This document shows positions 33,102 to 43,379 of a stretch of DNA of 64,000 bases, one piece after another. Numbering within the stretch: the stretch's first letter is position 1; the number at the start of each line of letters is the position of its first letter. The translations under genes and the position numbers were made by a program. Under the pieces are notes generated by a model. The model worked only from the letters and a program-made list of their open reading frames with translations, had not been told where the DNA came from and ran no database searches. Origin of the DNA: Foetidibacter luteolus (GTDB taxonomy: Bacteria; Bacteroidota; Bacteroidia; Chitinophagales; Chitinophagaceae); contig NZ_VVIP01000089.1 in assembly GCF_009650435.1 (NCBI RefSeq), positions 1 to 64,000 of the forward strand, written 5' to 3'.

Positions 33102-34595
33102 TTGAACAAAGCAATTGTTATAGGTAGTGGCTTTGCAGGCCTTTCTGCAAGCTGTTTTCTGGCCCAAGCCGGCTGGCAGGTTACTGTATTGGAAAAACAT
33201 GCAACCCCGGGTGGCAGGGCAAGGCAATTATCAGAACAGGGTTTTACTTTCGATATGGGCCCAAGCTGGTATTGGATGCCTGGAGTTTTTGAACATTTCT
33301 TTGGTTGCTTTGGCAGAAAAGTAAGTGATTATTACAGCCTTACCCGGCTTGACCCTTCCTACCGTGTTTACTGGAGCAATGGCCCGGTGGATATTCCGGC
33401 CGGCTATAAGGAGTTACAGGAACTGTTTAACAGCATTGAGCCTGGCAGCGGCCTGCAACTGGATAAATTTTTACAGGAAGCTGAATACAAGTATGAAGTT
33501 GGCATGAACAAACTGGTGTACAAACCAGGGCGTTCGCTTAGTGAATTTATGGATGCGGATGTTATTAAGGGCATAACAAAACTGGACATATTCAGCTCCA
33601 TGAAGCGGCACATTGGCCATTACTTTAAAAATCCCATGTTGCGGCAACTGATGGAGTTCCCTGTATTGTTCCTTGGCGCTTTGCCGGAAAAAACACCTGC
33701 CCTCTACAGCCTCATGAATTATGCTGATATAGTTGGCGGCACCTGGTACCCTGAAGGCGGCATGTACAGCATAGTGAAAGCCATGCACAGCCTGGCGGAA
33801 GAACTGGGCGTACAGTTTCGTTTTAATGAATCTGTTAAGAGCATCCAGGTAAACAATAAAAAGGCCAGCGGGGTGGCTACATCTAATTGCATGCCCGGTT
33901 CCGTACATTATTATGATGCCGATGTGGTAATCGGAGGCGCTGATTATCATCACGTGGAACAGCAGTTACTACCACAGGCTTACCGCACTTATACCCCGGC
34001 CTACTGGGATAAGCGTGTAATGGCGCCCGGATGTCTTATCTATTACATAGGTTTGAACAAAAAACTTAACAACATAAGGCATCATAACCTGTTTTTTGAT
34101 ACATCGTTTGAGGAGCATGGCAAAGAAATTTATATAAGCAAACAATGGCCTCGCAACCCGCTGTTTTATGTGAGTGTTACATCAGTTACAGATAATACAG
34201 TTGCACCTGCCGGTTGCGAAAACCTGTTTATATTAATACCCGTTGCCGCGGGGCTTGATGATGATACCGAAGCAAGGCGGGAACATTACCTGGACATGGT
34301 GCTAAAAAGAATGGAACATCATCTGAACCAAACTATAACCAATAGCATTATATATAAAAGAAGCTTTGCCCACAGTGATTTTACCAGCGAATACAATGCT
34401 TTTAAAGGAAACGCTTATGGCCTTGCCAATACCCTTGCTCAAACGGCCATATTGAAGCCGTCGTGCAAAAGCAGTAAAGTAAAAAACCTTTATTATACAG
34501 GGCAGCTAACGGTTCCCGGGCCGGGTGTGCCACCCAGCCTTATCAGTGGAGAAGTGGTGGCTGGTGAAATTTTAAAGGCTTACAGCAAAGGATAA
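33102..34595 (+). CDS. crtI: Phytoene desaturase
   Basis: This 497-residue FAD-dependent enzyme converts phytoene to lycopene by successive desaturations at the membrane. The dinucleotide-binding motif is at the N-terminus (AIVIGSGFAGLSASCFLAQAG), with GGRARQL and FDMGPSWYWMP as in the CrtI family. The C-terminal signature is YYTGQLTVPGPGVPPSLISGEVVAGEIL. The start is TTG at 33102; no ATG gives the complete FAD motif. It lies between the sigma factor and crtB, with 20- and 27-bp gaps. Confidence 0.92.
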   Translation: MNKAIVIGSGFAGLSASCFLAQAGWQVTVLEKHATPGGRARQLSEQGFTFDMGPSWYWMPGVFEHFFGCFGRKVSDYYSLTRLDPSYRVYWSNGPVDIPAGYKELQELFNSIEPGSGLQLDKFLQEAEYKYEVGMNKLVYKPGRSLSEFMDADVIKGITKLDIFSSMKRHIGHYFKNPMLRQLMEFPVLFLGALPEKTPALYSLMNYADIVGGTWYPEGGMYSIVKAMHSLAEELGVQFRFNESVKSIQVNNKKASGVATSNCMPGSVHYYDADVVIGGADYHHVEQQLLPQAYRTYTPAYWDKRVMAPGCLIYYIGLNKKLNNIRHHNLFFDTSFEEHGKEIYISKQWPRNPLFYVSVTSVTDNTVAPAGCENLFILIPVAAGLDDDTEARREHYLDMVLKRMEHHLNQTITNSIIYKRSFAHSDFTSEYNAFKGNAYGLANTLAQTAILKPSCKSSKVKNLYYTGQLTVPGPGVPPSLISGEVVAGEILKAYSKG

Positions 34596-34622
34596 AACAA
34601 ATACCATTAAATTATTTACCAT

Positions 34623-35459
34623 ATGATGCAACTGTTCAGTGAAGTTTGCGAAGAATGCAGCAGGATAACCACCAGGAAGTACAGCACTTCGTTCGCTTCT
34701 TCCATTCAACTGCTGCACAAAAGTATGCGTACGCCCATACACAATATTTATGGTTTTGTTCGTTTTGCAGATGAAATTGTTGACACTTTTCACCAGCATA
34801 ACAAAGCTGAACTGTTGCAGGAATTTAAAACAGAGACCTTTAAAGCTATAGAAAGGGGCATTAGCCTTAACCCGATCCTGAACAGCTTCCAACACACCGT
34901 TAACCATTATAATATAAGCATTGACCTGGTTACTTCTTTTCTGCAAAGCATGGAAATGGACTTAACCAGGCAGTACTACGACAGGGCTGGCTATGAAGAA
35001 TACATATATGGCAGTGCAGAAGTTGTGGGGCTTATGTGCCTGTATGTTTTTTGCGAAGGCGATGAAAAATCTTACCATAAACTGCGGCCTTACGCCCGCA
35101 GCCTGGGAGCAGCCTTTCAAAAAGTAAATTTCCTGAGGGATCTGAAAGCTGATTGCAACGACCTTAAGCGCATGTACTTTCCAGGTTGCGATTTTGGCAA
35201 CTTTTCCAACCAGGACAAATTATTGATTGAGAAGGATATTCAGCAGGATTTTGCAAATGCGTACAGAGGCATTATTCAACTGCCGGTAAAAGCCCGTTTT
35301 GGGGTATATGTGGCCTATCGTTACTACCTATCACTATTCAAAAAGATTAAAAAACTAAGGCCCCAGCGCATATTGCAGCAGCGCATACGTATACCGGATT
35401 ATGGCAAGGCCTTTATCGTTGCTGAGGCCGGCATAAGAAGCCGGTTGAATATTTTATAA
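34623..35459 (+). CDS. crtB: Phytoene synthase
   Basis: This 278-residue enzyme condenses two geranylgeranyl diphosphates to phytoene. Both Asp-rich motifs are present: DEIVD (50-54) and DLKAD (173-177), with KNFLRD-type KVNFLRDLKADCNDLKRMYFP. The tail IPDYGKAFIVAEAGIRSRLNIL is slightly divergent. It is the first committed step of the operon. Confidence 0.92.
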   Translation: MMQLFSEVCEECSRITTRKYSTSFASSIQLLHKSMRTPIHNIYGFVRFADEIVDTFHQHNKAELLQEFKTETFKAIERGISLNPILNSFQHTVNHYNISIDLVTSFLQSMEMDLTRQYYDRAGYEEYIYGSAEVVGLMCLYVFCEGDEKSYHKLRPYARSLGAAFQKVNFLRDLKADCNDLKRMYFPGCDFGNFSNQDKLLIEKDIQQDFANAYRGIIQLPVKARFGVYVAYRYYLSLFKKIKKLRPQRILQQRIRIPDYGKAFIVAEAGIRSRLNIL

Positions 35460-35510
35460 ACAGGCCGTTGTACCCTTTTAAAGCTTAGTGGTATTGCTTA
35501 TATTTATACT

Positions 35511-36032
35511 ATGGAATTAGTGATTTTAGTGAATGAACATGATGAGGAACTTGGCGCCATGGAAAAAATGATGGCACACGAAAAAGCCGCCCTGCACCGT
35601 GCTTTCAGCGTGTTTATTTTCAATAGCCGTGGCGAGATGCTGTTGCAGCAGCGTGCCCCTGAAAAATATCACAGCGGCGGGCTTTGGACCAACGCCTGCT
35701 GCAGCCACCCAAGGCCGGGTGAAAGCATAGAAGCGGCAGCCCACCGCAGGCTTTATGAAGAACTTGGCTTTAAAACCCCTCTTGACAAAATATTTGAATT
35801 TACCTACAGGGCCGTATTTGACAACGGCCTTACCGAATACGAATTCGACCATGTATTTACCGGCACCCACGATGGCACTGTTACCCCAAACAACAACGAA
35901 GTAAGCAACTACTGCTACAAACCTGTTGAACAGATAATACAGGAACTGCAAACGCAGCCTCACCTTTACACCGCATGGTTTCATATAGCGTTTTACAAAG
36001 TGGCTGACTGGATTAAGCTGCAAAGGGCCTGA
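35511..36032 (+). CDS. idi: Isopentenyl-diphosphate delta-isomerase, type I
   Basis: This 173-residue Nudix-fold enzyme interconverts IPP and DMAPP, feeding precursors into carotenoid synthesis. Key residues are WTNACCSHPRPGE with the catalytic Cys64, the Nudix-like AAAHRRLYEELGF, and LTEYEFDHVF with the active-site Glu. It starts 51 bp after crtB. Confidence 0.93.
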   Translation: MELVILVNEHDEELGAMEKMMAHEKAALHRAFSVFIFNSRGEMLLQQRAPEKYHSGGLWTNACCSHPRPGESIEAAAHRRLYEELGFKTPLDKIFEFTYRAVFDNGLTEYEFDHVFTGTHDGTVTPNNNEVSNYCYKPVEQIIQELQTQPHLYTAWFHIAFYKVADWIKLQRA

Positions 36033-36110
36033 CCACTTTGATTCTGCCCCGAATGTGTCAGAATCATTCATCTATTCCCTCTGCAAAAGTGCTTGCTTTA
36101 CGGTCCAACT

Positions 36111-36197
36111 AACCGGGCTAAAAAGCCGCCCAATGAACCGGACGATGAAAGGATTGCGACGCAACGATGATGCTACAGGGATATGTCGCCGGTATCC
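36111..36197 (+). repeat. Dispersed repeat family 2, copy 2
   Basis: It shares GCTAAAAAGCCGCCCAATGA, GAAAGGATTGCGACGCAACG and ATATGTCGCCGGTATCC with 17873-17960. It lies in the 224-bp gap between idi and the crtD-like gene, the longest gap in the operon, where a second promoter could lie. Confidence 0.65.
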
Positions 36198-36256
36198 AAA
36201 TACTCAATAAAAAATACGCAGGACCACACATCAAATACAGTTGATACTTTTACCCG

Positions 36257-37750
36257 ATGCCATTACAACAAAAAGCCATTATTATTGGAAGCGGGGTTGC
36301 AGGGTTGGCAACAGCCATACGGCTTGCTGTGCTGGGCCTGCAGGTAACCGTATTTGAAAAAAACAGTTACCCCGGCGGCAAGCTAAGCAGTATACAGCAA
36401 GATGGGTTTTATTTTGATGCCGGCCCAAGCCTGTTTATACAGCCATCCAACATAGAAGAGCTTTTTTTACTGGCAGGAGAACCCATTGAAAAATATTTTA
36501 CGTACAGGCCTGTAGCCATAGCATGCAGGTATTTTTATGAAGATGGCACCGTTATAAATGCCTACACCAATAAGCAGGACTTTGCGGAAGAACTGCAGGC
36601 CAAAACCGGTGAAGCACCGGAGCGGTTGTATAATTACTTATCAAGGTCTGAAAAACTGTATCAAAATACGGGAGCATTTTTTTTACAGCATTCGTTACAC
36701 AAAGCAGGCACACTTTTATCGCCGGGTATAGTAAAAGCTTTATATGCGGTACAAAAAAAATACTTGCTCAATAACCTTAACCAGGTTAACAGCCATGCTT
36801 TTTCGCAGCCTCATGTTGTTCAGCTATTTAACCGATATGCAACATATAATGGCAGCAACCCTTACAAAGCGCCGGGCATGCTTAGCCTCATACCCCACCT
36901 GGAACATAATGAAGGGGTTTTTTATCCTGAAGGCGGCATGATAAGCATTACCAATGCCTTGTACAAACTGGCGCTAAAAAAAGGGGTGACATTCCAGTTT
37001 AACACCGCTGTTGAAAAAATAATGATCAGTAATAACCATGTACAAGGTGTAAGCACCCCTACCGGCAACCATGATGCGGACATCGTGGTGAGCAATATGG
37101 ATGTGTATTTTACTTATAAAGAATTATTAAAAAATTCGGCAACAGCGGCCAGGCTGCTTAAGCAGGAACGCAGCAGCAGCGCTCTTATCTTTTATTGGGG
37201 TATGGCCAGGGAGTTTCCGCAGCTTGACTTGCACAATATTTTTTTCAGCGCTGATTACCAGGCCGAGTTTGAGCACCTTTTTCGGTATAAAACGCTGTAC
37301 CATGACCCCACTGTTTACATTAACATCACTTCAAAATATCAACCGGCACAACATGCACCCCAGGGCATGGAAAACTGGTTTGTAATGATTAACGTGCCTG
37401 CCAACAACGGCCAAAACTGGCAGCAGTTAAAGGCTGATGCCAGGCAATACGTCTTATCCAAACTGAGCAGGTTGCTGCAAACCTCGCTACAACCGTTGAT
37501 TGAAACTGAAGCCATTCTCGACCCCATAATGATTGAAGACAGAACATCCTCCTTTATGGGCGCCCTGTATGGCACCAGCAGTAATAGCCGCTATGCGGCT
37601 TTTCTGCGCCACCCCAATTTCTCCAAAACAATTAAAGGGCTTTATTTTGCCGGCGGCAGTGTGCACCCGGGTGGCGGCATACCGTTGTGCCTTAAAAGCG
37701 CGGCCATTGTAAGTAACCTTATTGCTGCGCATACAAGGCAGCATAACTAA
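36257..37750 (+). CDS. crtD: CrtD-like carotenoid desaturase
   Basis: This 497-residue CrtI-superfamily protein has AIIIGSGVAGLATAIRLAVLG for FAD, PGGKLSSIQQDGFYFDAGPSLF, and the C-terminal GLYFAGGSVHPGGGIPLCLKSA. The phrase VHPGGGIPL is typical of CrtD (1-hydroxycarotenoid 3,4-desaturase) rather than CrtI, and the CruF gene 8 bp downstream fits: CruF hydrates the lycopene end, then CrtD desaturates it. The assignment against a second CrtI is inference from these. Confidence 0.82.
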   Translation: MPLQQKAIIIGSGVAGLATAIRLAVLGLQVTVFEKNSYPGGKLSSIQQDGFYFDAGPSLFIQPSNIEELFLLAGEPIEKYFTYRPVAIACRYFYEDGTVINAYTNKQDFAEELQAKTGEAPERLYNYLSRSEKLYQNTGAFFLQHSLHKAGTLLSPGIVKALYAVQKKYLLNNLNQVNSHAFSQPHVVQLFNRYATYNGSNPYKAPGMLSLIPHLEHNEGVFYPEGGMISITNALYKLALKKGVTFQFNTAVEKIMISNNHVQGVSTPTGNHDADIVVSNMDVYFTYKELLKNSATAARLLKQERSSSALIFYWGMAREFPQLDLHNIFFSADYQAEFEHLFRYKTLYHDPTVYINITSKYQPAQHAPQGMENWFVMINVPANNGQNWQQLKADARQYVLSKLSRLLQTSLQPLIETEAILDPIMIEDRTSSFMGALYGTSSNSRYAAFLRHPNFSKTIKGLYFAGGSVHPGGGIPLCLKSAAIVSNLIAAHTRQHN

Positions 37751-37758
37751 CTTATCTT

Positions 37759-38442
37759 ATGAAGTTCTCCATCTCCAGGCTGGCATTGTTCATAGCGCTG
37801 CTTTTTCATGTATGCGGGTTAATTGGCATATTGTTTACCCCTTATAAAAACTGGTTTATCAGCCACACACCGTTAAACCTGTTGCTCATGTTTATTTTGG
37901 TCGTACTTACGCAGCCACAAAAAAACCTAACCTTTTTTCTGTTCCTTACACTTTGCTTTATTACCGGTTTGGCCGCTGAAATTACAGGTGTTAATACAGG
38001 TTTGCTGTTTGGCAGCTACAGTTATACCAGTCTGATGGGGCTTCAGTTTAAAAATGTACCATTGCTTATAGGCGCCAACTGGTTTGTTACCGTGTACGCG
38101 GCAGGTGTAATTATGACGTTGCTTGACGAATGGGCCGTAAATAAATACCGGGAAGCCGGCATAAAGATTTCTCCTTTATATGGCGCGGCCGCCGTAATAA
38201 TGGATGGCGCTTTGCTGGCCACACTTTTCGATTGGCTTATGGAACCCGTAGCCGTGCAACTGGGTTTCTGGAAATGGCAAAATGCTGAAGTGCCCTGGTA
38301 CAATTACCTGTGCTGGTATGTTATCAGCCTGTTATTGCTCGTAATATTCAGGGTTTTAAAATTCAACAAACACAACTATTTCGCGGTACATTTGTTCATT
38401 ATCCAGGCATTGTTTTTTCTTGCACTTAGAACTTTTTTATGA
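37759..38442 (+). CDS. cruF: CruF-like carotenoid 1,2-hydratase
   Basis: This 227-residue integral membrane protein has six or seven hydrophobic segments. It shows the DUF422/CruF pattern: AAEITGVNTGLLFGSYSYT, VPLLIGANWFVTVYAAGV, FDWLMEPVAVQLGFWKWQ, and VPWYNYLCW. Members add water to the psi end of carotenoids, producing 1-hydroxy groups. The stop overlaps the crtZ start by 4 bp (ATGA at 38439-38442). Confidence 0.85.
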   Translation: MKFSISRLALFIALLFHVCGLIGILFTPYKNWFISHTPLNLLLMFILVVLTQPQKNLTFFLFLTLCFITGLAAEITGVNTGLLFGSYSYTSLMGLQFKNVPLLIGANWFVTVYAAGVIMTLLDEWAVNKYREAGIKISPLYGAAAVIMDGALLATLFDWLMEPVAVQLGFWKWQNAEVPWYNYLCWYVISLLLLVIFRVLKFNKHNYFAVHLFIIQALFFLALRTFL

Positions 38443-38948
38443 GTTGGATTATTTATCCTTTCATCGCTGTTGCAACCTTCCTGGTAATGGAAGGTATTAC
38501 CTGGCTTACCCATAAGTATGTTATGCATGGCTTTTTGTGGTACCTGCACGAAGACCACCACAAAAAAGGTCCGGGTTTTTTTGAAAAAAACGACTGGTTT
38601 TTTGTCATTTTCGCCATACCCAGTTTTTTAAGCATTATGCTGGGCAGCATATACCAGGTATGGTGGGTGGTAAGTATTGGCGCAGGTGTTGCCATGTACG
38701 GCTTTGCGTATTTCCTGGTGCATGATATTATTATTCACCAGCGCTTTAAACTATTTACCCGCAGCAATAACCGTTATGTAAAAGCCATACGCTGGGCACA
38801 CAAAATGCACCACAAATACCTGGAGAAAGAAGACGGCGAAAGTTTTGGCATGCTGCTGGTGGCAAAAAAATATTTCGATAAGGTTAGGCGTGATGAAGAG
38901 ATGCAAAAGAAAATTCATACCGGCAATCCCGAAAATAAAATTGTATAG
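38439..38948 (+). CDS. crtZ: Beta-carotene hydroxylase
   Basis: This 169-residue membrane di-iron hydroxylase has the four His motifs HKYVMHG, HEDHHKK, HDIIIHQRF and HKMHHKY and adds 3-hydroxy groups to beta-ionone rings. A beta ring requires a lycopene cyclase that is not in this window. It is the last gene of the operon, followed by repeat family 1 copy 3. Confidence 0.92.
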   Translation: MSWIIYPFIAVATFLVMEGITWLTHKYVMHGFLWYLHEDHHKKGPGFFEKNDWFFVIFAIPSFLSIMLGSIYQVWWVVSIGAGVAMYGFAYFLVHDIIIHQRFKLFTRSNNRYVKAIRWAHKMHHKYLEKEDGESFGMLLVAKKYFDKVRRDEEMQKKIHTGNPENKIV

Positions 38949-39054
38949 GGGGTGCCCCCAAGCTATCGCAAGGGGTCGGGCTTTACGCTCATACTCCGCC
39001 ACAGATTCCGCCGCACCAAGCCTCAGCGGGGTATCCGCTTCAATCCCTCACCCG
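38948..39054 (+). repeat. Dispersed repeat family 1, copy 3
   Basis: It starts at the crtZ stop (GGGGGTGCCCCCAAGC) and ends CTTCAATCCCTCACCC. It could serve as the operon's 3' end, as the first part can fold (GGGGGTGCCCCC). Confidence 0.7.
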
Positions 39055-39235
39055 ATGGGTAACCTGCTGTTTTTCCCGCAGGACTGTTGCCCGCAGATAC
39101 ACAATGCGTGTGTATCCGCAATCAACCGCACCTGCAATTTATTCTGCAATATCTGCCCAACCATAAAACGCATATACCCGCTATTTACGCTAAATTCGCA
39201 ATGGTTACCTTTTTAAAACCAATTGATTGCTTTTC

Positions 39236-42200
39236 ATGACTTTACGATTTTGTGCGATACTCGTACTTATTGCTACCCTGCAAAGCGCTTTTGCTTATCA
39301 ATACAGCTACAGGTTTTCTTCACTCAATATAAGCAGCGGCTTGTCCAACAACCAGGTTAACTGTATTTATAAGGATGCAAAAGGCTTTATGTGGTTTGGT
39401 ACCATGAGCGGTTTAAACAGGTACGACGGCTATAGTGTAAAAGTATTCCGCCATAAGGTTGCCGATTCCCTCTCCCTGCTGGATGACTACATTACAGCCA
39501 TTTCGGCGGCGCCGGGCAATAAAATGTTTGTACAAACCCGCAATGGCAATAACCTGTTTGATCCTGTTACAGAAAAATTTCTCGATGCACAGCCCTGGCT
39601 GGCCCAAAATGGCATTCCTGTTTTTGGCAATCTCACGGTGTTAAGAACAGGCAACATTTTTTGGTTTGCCCATGTAGATTCCGGCCTGTACCGTATGGAT
39701 GCCAATGGTAAAACCACCAGGATAAAAACAAGGCCCGGCAATATAACAGACATCAAGGCTGACTCTAAAAATCAGCCGGTATTAGTTTACAACAACGGCC
39801 TTATTGAAAAACTGAATGCAGAAACCGGTCAACCTGTGGCCAGCTACACAGCGGTAAACCGGCTATTGGCTGCAAGGCAAGGCTCCTTTTTCCTGTACAA
39901 CGATGCACAGGATGATATATGGGTGTATGCCGCTGGCCTGGGCGCCATCTACTTTAACCCGGTAACCAATACCACCAGGGAATTCTCTCAAAAAAACGGC
40001 GTGCTTAATAATGATGTGGTGCGCAGCATAACACAGGACAATAACGGCCTTGTTTGGATTGGTACCGACCACGGGGGCATTAACATCATCAACAAGAAAA
40101 ATTTCAGCAGCGGGTTTGTAACCCACAAGGACGATGATAAAACAAGCCTTGCTGAAAACGCAGTTTACAGCCTTTACAAAGATGATATGGGCATTATTTG
40201 GGTGGGTACCTTTAAAAAAGGCGTAAGTTATTTTGCCGAAAACATGGCTAAGTTTAACCTGTTCCGCAGCAAACAATCTGATGTGGGCGGGCTTAATTAC
40301 GATGACATAAACCGCTTTGCAGAAGACAAAAAAGGTAACCTTTGGATAGGCACCAACGGCGGGGGGCTTATCTATTTTAACCGGGCAGATAACAGCTTTA
40401 CGCAATACAGGCACCAGCCGGGCAACCCCAACAGCATCAGCAGCGATGTGGTAGTTAGCCTTTACATAGATAAAAGCGAAAAGCTCTGGATTGGCTACTT
40501 TTTCGGCGGGCTTGACTGTTTTGAAAACGGCAGGATCACCAACTACCGCCACAACGACACCGACCCATCCAGCCTGGCCGACAATAGTGTTTGGGAAATT
40601 TACGAAGACAACCAGGCCAATCTTTGGGTGGGCACGCTGGGTGGCGGCCTTGACAGGTTTGACAGGGAAAAGAAAATCTTTTACCACAATAAAGTTGGCC
40701 TGCGCAATTCTGTACATTCCAACTTCATATCCGCGTTTGAAGAAGATAAAAACGGCAACCTGTGGATTGGTACCGCTTATGGCATTGACCTGCTGGACAA
40801 ATCCAAGGGCATCTTTATCCAGATGCTAAGCGCCACACATAAGTTAAGCAATGATAATGTAAACGCCCTGCTCCGCGATAGCAAGGGCCGCATGTGGGCA
40901 GGCACACGCGAAGGCCTTAGCCTTTTCGATGAACAAACCCAAACTTTCAAATCATTCCGCATGGAGGATGGCCTGCCGGATAACACCATCTTTACCATAC
41001 TGGAAGACAATAACCAGCATTTATGGGTAAGCACATCCAATGGCATCAGCAAAATAACCGTTACAGAAAACAAAAACGGCATAACCATCAATTGCCGAAA
41101 CTTCGATGAGGCCGACGGCCTGCAGGGCAACGTATTTAACGACAACGCAGGCTTTAAAACCAGGGCCGGGGAATTGGCATTTGGCGGCGCCAATGGCTTT
41201 AACCTGTTCAATCCCGCCGATATAAAACGCAACAATAACGTACCCACCATCGTATTTACCGGGCTGCAGGTGTTTAACAAGCCCGTTTCCGTTAATGAAA
41301 AAACAGGCAACCACATCATATTGAAAGAGTCTGTTTCAGAAACAAAAGAAATAGCGCTCAGGTACAACCAGAATGATTTTTCTATTGACTTTGCCGCTCT
41401 CAACTTTTTAAACACGGATAAAAACAAGTACGCCTACCGGCTGGAAGGGTTTAACAAAGAATGGCTTTTAACAGATGGCAAAACCCGCCGGGCCACTTAT
41501 ACCAACCTTGACCCCGGCAGTTATACCCTGCATGTAAAAGCTTCCAACGAAGACGGCGTTTGGAACGACAAAGGCATTGCTTTAAAAATTACCATACTAC
41601 CCCCTTTCTGGAAAACCCCGCTGGCCTATGTACTCTATATCATTATCATTGCGGCGGCGCTATTGTTTGCCCGGCACATTACCATACGCCGTGCCCATGC
41701 CCGTTTTGCACTGGCGCAGGAACGCAGGGAAGCCCAGCGGCTGCATGAACTGGATATGATGAAAATTAAATTTTTTACCAATGTAAGCCACGAGTTCAGA
41801 ACACCGCTTGCATTGATATTAACCCCCCTTGACAAGATTATAAAAAACGCTGCCGGCCCCGATGAAAAAAAGCAATTCCAGCTAATACACCGCAATGCCA
41901 GGCGCCTGTTAAACCTGGTAAACCAGTTGCTGGATTTCAGAAAAATGGAAGTGCAGGAACTAAAGCTAAACCCCATGCCTGGCAACCTGGTTAAATTTAT
42001 CAAAGATGTGTCGTACTCCTTTACAGACCTTGCCGAAAAAAAGAACATCAGTTTTTCCTACAACAGTAATACAGATGAGTTGCATACCCGTTTTGATCAT
42101 GATAAAATAGAACGCATACTCTTTAACCTGCTCTCCAACGCGTTTAAGTTTACGCCTGAAAATGGCGCTGTTTCTGTCGAGGTAAGCGCAGGCATAAAAG

Positions 42201-43357
42201 ATGGTGAAGCGCTGATGGAAATTAAGGTACGTGATACGGGCATAGGCATACCCGCCGAAAAGCTGGACAAAATATTCGACCGTTTTTTCCAGAGCGAAAT
42301 TCCCGGCACGCTGGTAAACCAGGGCAGCGGTATTGGCCTGGCCATCACCCGCGAATTTGTTAAGATGCACGATGGCATTATTAACGTGGAAAGCGAGGTT
42401 GACAATGGCAGTTGCTTTACTGTTCTGCTGCCCTTTAAACCCGTTAGCGAGGTTTCTGATATGGCTGACACCCCCCTGCTGACCGAAGAAGATGAAGCGG
42501 GGTTGCAGGTAATACCCAGCGCCGCAGCCAGCGAAGATGCCAAGGCAGGCAGCCACAGAAAACCCACACTGTTGCTGGTAGAAGACAATGAAGATTTTCG
42601 CTTTTATCTTAAAGACAACCTGAAAGAATTTTTTGAAATAGTGGAAGCCGGCGAAGGCAAAATAGGCTGGCAAAAAACGCTGTCCTCCCACCCTGACCTG
42701 GTGGTAAGCGATGTAAGCATGCCGCTGATGGATGGCATTGAACTCTGCCGCCGCATTAAAGCCGATACCCGCACCCGCCACATACCCGTAATACTCTTAA
42801 CCGCCCTTGCCAGCGAAGAGCACCAGCTAAAAGGCCTGGAAACCGGCGCTACGGATTACATGGTAAAGCCGTTCAGTTTCGAGATCATGCTTTCACGGGT
42901 GCGCAACATACTCAGCCAGCAAAGCTCGCTCAAGAAAACCCTTTCCCGCCAGGTTGACATCAAAAACCCGGAAATTAAAGTAGAGTCGCCCGATGAAAAA
43001 TTCATTATGCAGGTTATGACGGTGGTAGAAAAAAACCTTTCCAATGCTGGCTTTTCGGTAGAAGAGCTTAGCCGGGAAATGTGCATGAGCCGCGTTTCCG
43101 TTTACAAGCGCCTGTTTGCCCTCAGCGGCAAAACGCCGGTTGAGTTCATCCGCTCCGTGCGGCTAAACCGTGCGGCGCAGTTGCTGGAAAAAACGCAGAT
43201 GAATGTGGCCGAAGTGGCTTACGAAGTAGGTTTTAACAACCCCAAGTATTTTGCCCGGTATTTCAAGGCCGCTTTTGGCGTGCTGCCCTCCGTTTATGCC
43301 AGCGGCAAAAGAAAAGAAAACCTGGCCGAAAAGGCCAATGAATCAACCGCCATTTAA
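39236..43357 (+). CDS. Hybrid two-component system regulator (HTCS) of the sugar locus
   Basis: This 1373-residue protein, with ATG at 39236, combines sensor kinase and DNA-binding regulator in one chain. A signal peptide leads to a periplasmic sensor of two seven-blade propellers (repeats such as DAKGFMWFGTMSGLNRYDG, NNGLVWIGTDHGGINII, KGNLWIGTNGGGLIYF) and a Y_Y_Y domain. One membrane segment (ALLFARH-preceding stretch, near residue 800) follows. Then come HisKA with His852 in NVSHEFRTPL, the HATPase boxes NLLSNAFKFTPENG and GSGIGLAITREF, a receiver with Asp1159 in SDVSMPLMDG, and a C-terminal AraC domain (VAEVAYEVGFNNPKYFARYF). It probably senses an oligosaccharide and activates the downstream susC-like operon. 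Confidence 0.92.
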   Translation: MTLRFCAILVLIATLQSAFAYQYSYRFSSLNISSGLSNNQVNCIYKDAKGFMWFGTMSGLNRYDGYSVKVFRHKVADSLSLLDDYITAISAAPGNKMFVQTRNGNNLFDPVTEKFLDAQPWLAQNGIPVFGNLTVLRTGNIFWFAHVDSGLYRMDANGKTTRIKTRPGNITDIKADSKNQPVLVYNNGLIEKLNAETGQPVASYTAVNRLLAARQGSFFLYNDAQDDIWVYAAGLGAIYFNPVTNTTREFSQKNGVLNNDVVRSITQDNNGLVWIGTDHGGINIINKKNFSSGFVTHKDDDKTSLAENAVYSLYKDDMGIIWVGTFKKGVSYFAENMAKFNLFRSKQSDVGGLNYDDINRFAEDKKGNLWIGTNGGGLIYFNRADNSFTQYRHQPGNPNSISSDVVVSLYIDKSEKLWIGYFFGGLDCFENGRITNYRHNDTDPSSLADNSVWEIYEDNQANLWVGTLGGGLDRFDREKKIFYHNKVGLRNSVHSNFISAFEEDKNGNLWIGTAYGIDLLDKSKGIFIQMLSATHKLSNDNVNALLRDSKGRMWAGTREGLSLFDEQTQTFKSFRMEDGLPDNTIFTILEDNNQHLWVSTSNGISKITVTENKNGITINCRNFDEADGLQGNVFNDNAGFKTRAGELAFGGANGFNLFNPADIKRNNNVPTIVFTGLQVFNKPVSVNEKTGNHIILKESVSETKEIALRYNQNDFSIDFAALNFLNTDKNKYAYRLEGFNKEWLLTDGKTRRATYTNLDPGSYTLHVKASNEDGVWNDKGIALKITILPPFWKTPLAYVLYIIIIAAALLFARHITIRRAHARFALAQERREAQRLHELDMMKIKFFTNVSHEFRTPLALILTPLDKIIKNAAGPDEKKQFQLIHRNARRLLNLVNQLLDFRKMEVQELKLNPMPGNLVKFIKDVSYSFTDLAEKKNISFSYNSNTDELHTRFDHDKIERILFNLLSNAFKFTPENGAVSVEVSAGIKDGEALMEIKVRDTGIGIPAEKLDKIFDRFFQSEIPGTLVNQGSGIGLAITREFVKMHDGIINVESEVDNGSCFTVLLPFKPVSEVSDMADTPLLTEEDEAGLQVIPSAAASEDAKAGSHRKPTLLLVEDNEDFRFYLKDNLKEFFEIVEAGEGKIGWQKTLSSHPDLVVSDVSMPLMDGIELCRRIKADTRTRHIPVILLTALASEEHQLKGLETGATDYMVKPFSFEIMLSRVRNILSQQSSLKKTLSRQVDIKNPEIKVESPDEKFIMQVMTVVEKNLSNAGFSVEELSREMCMSRVSVYKRLFALSGKTPVEFIRSVRLNRAAQLLEKTQMNVAEVAYEVGFNNPKYFARYFKAAFGVLPSVYASGKRKENLAEKANESTAI

Positions 43358-43379
43358 TAACTAATGATCATTCCCTTCA

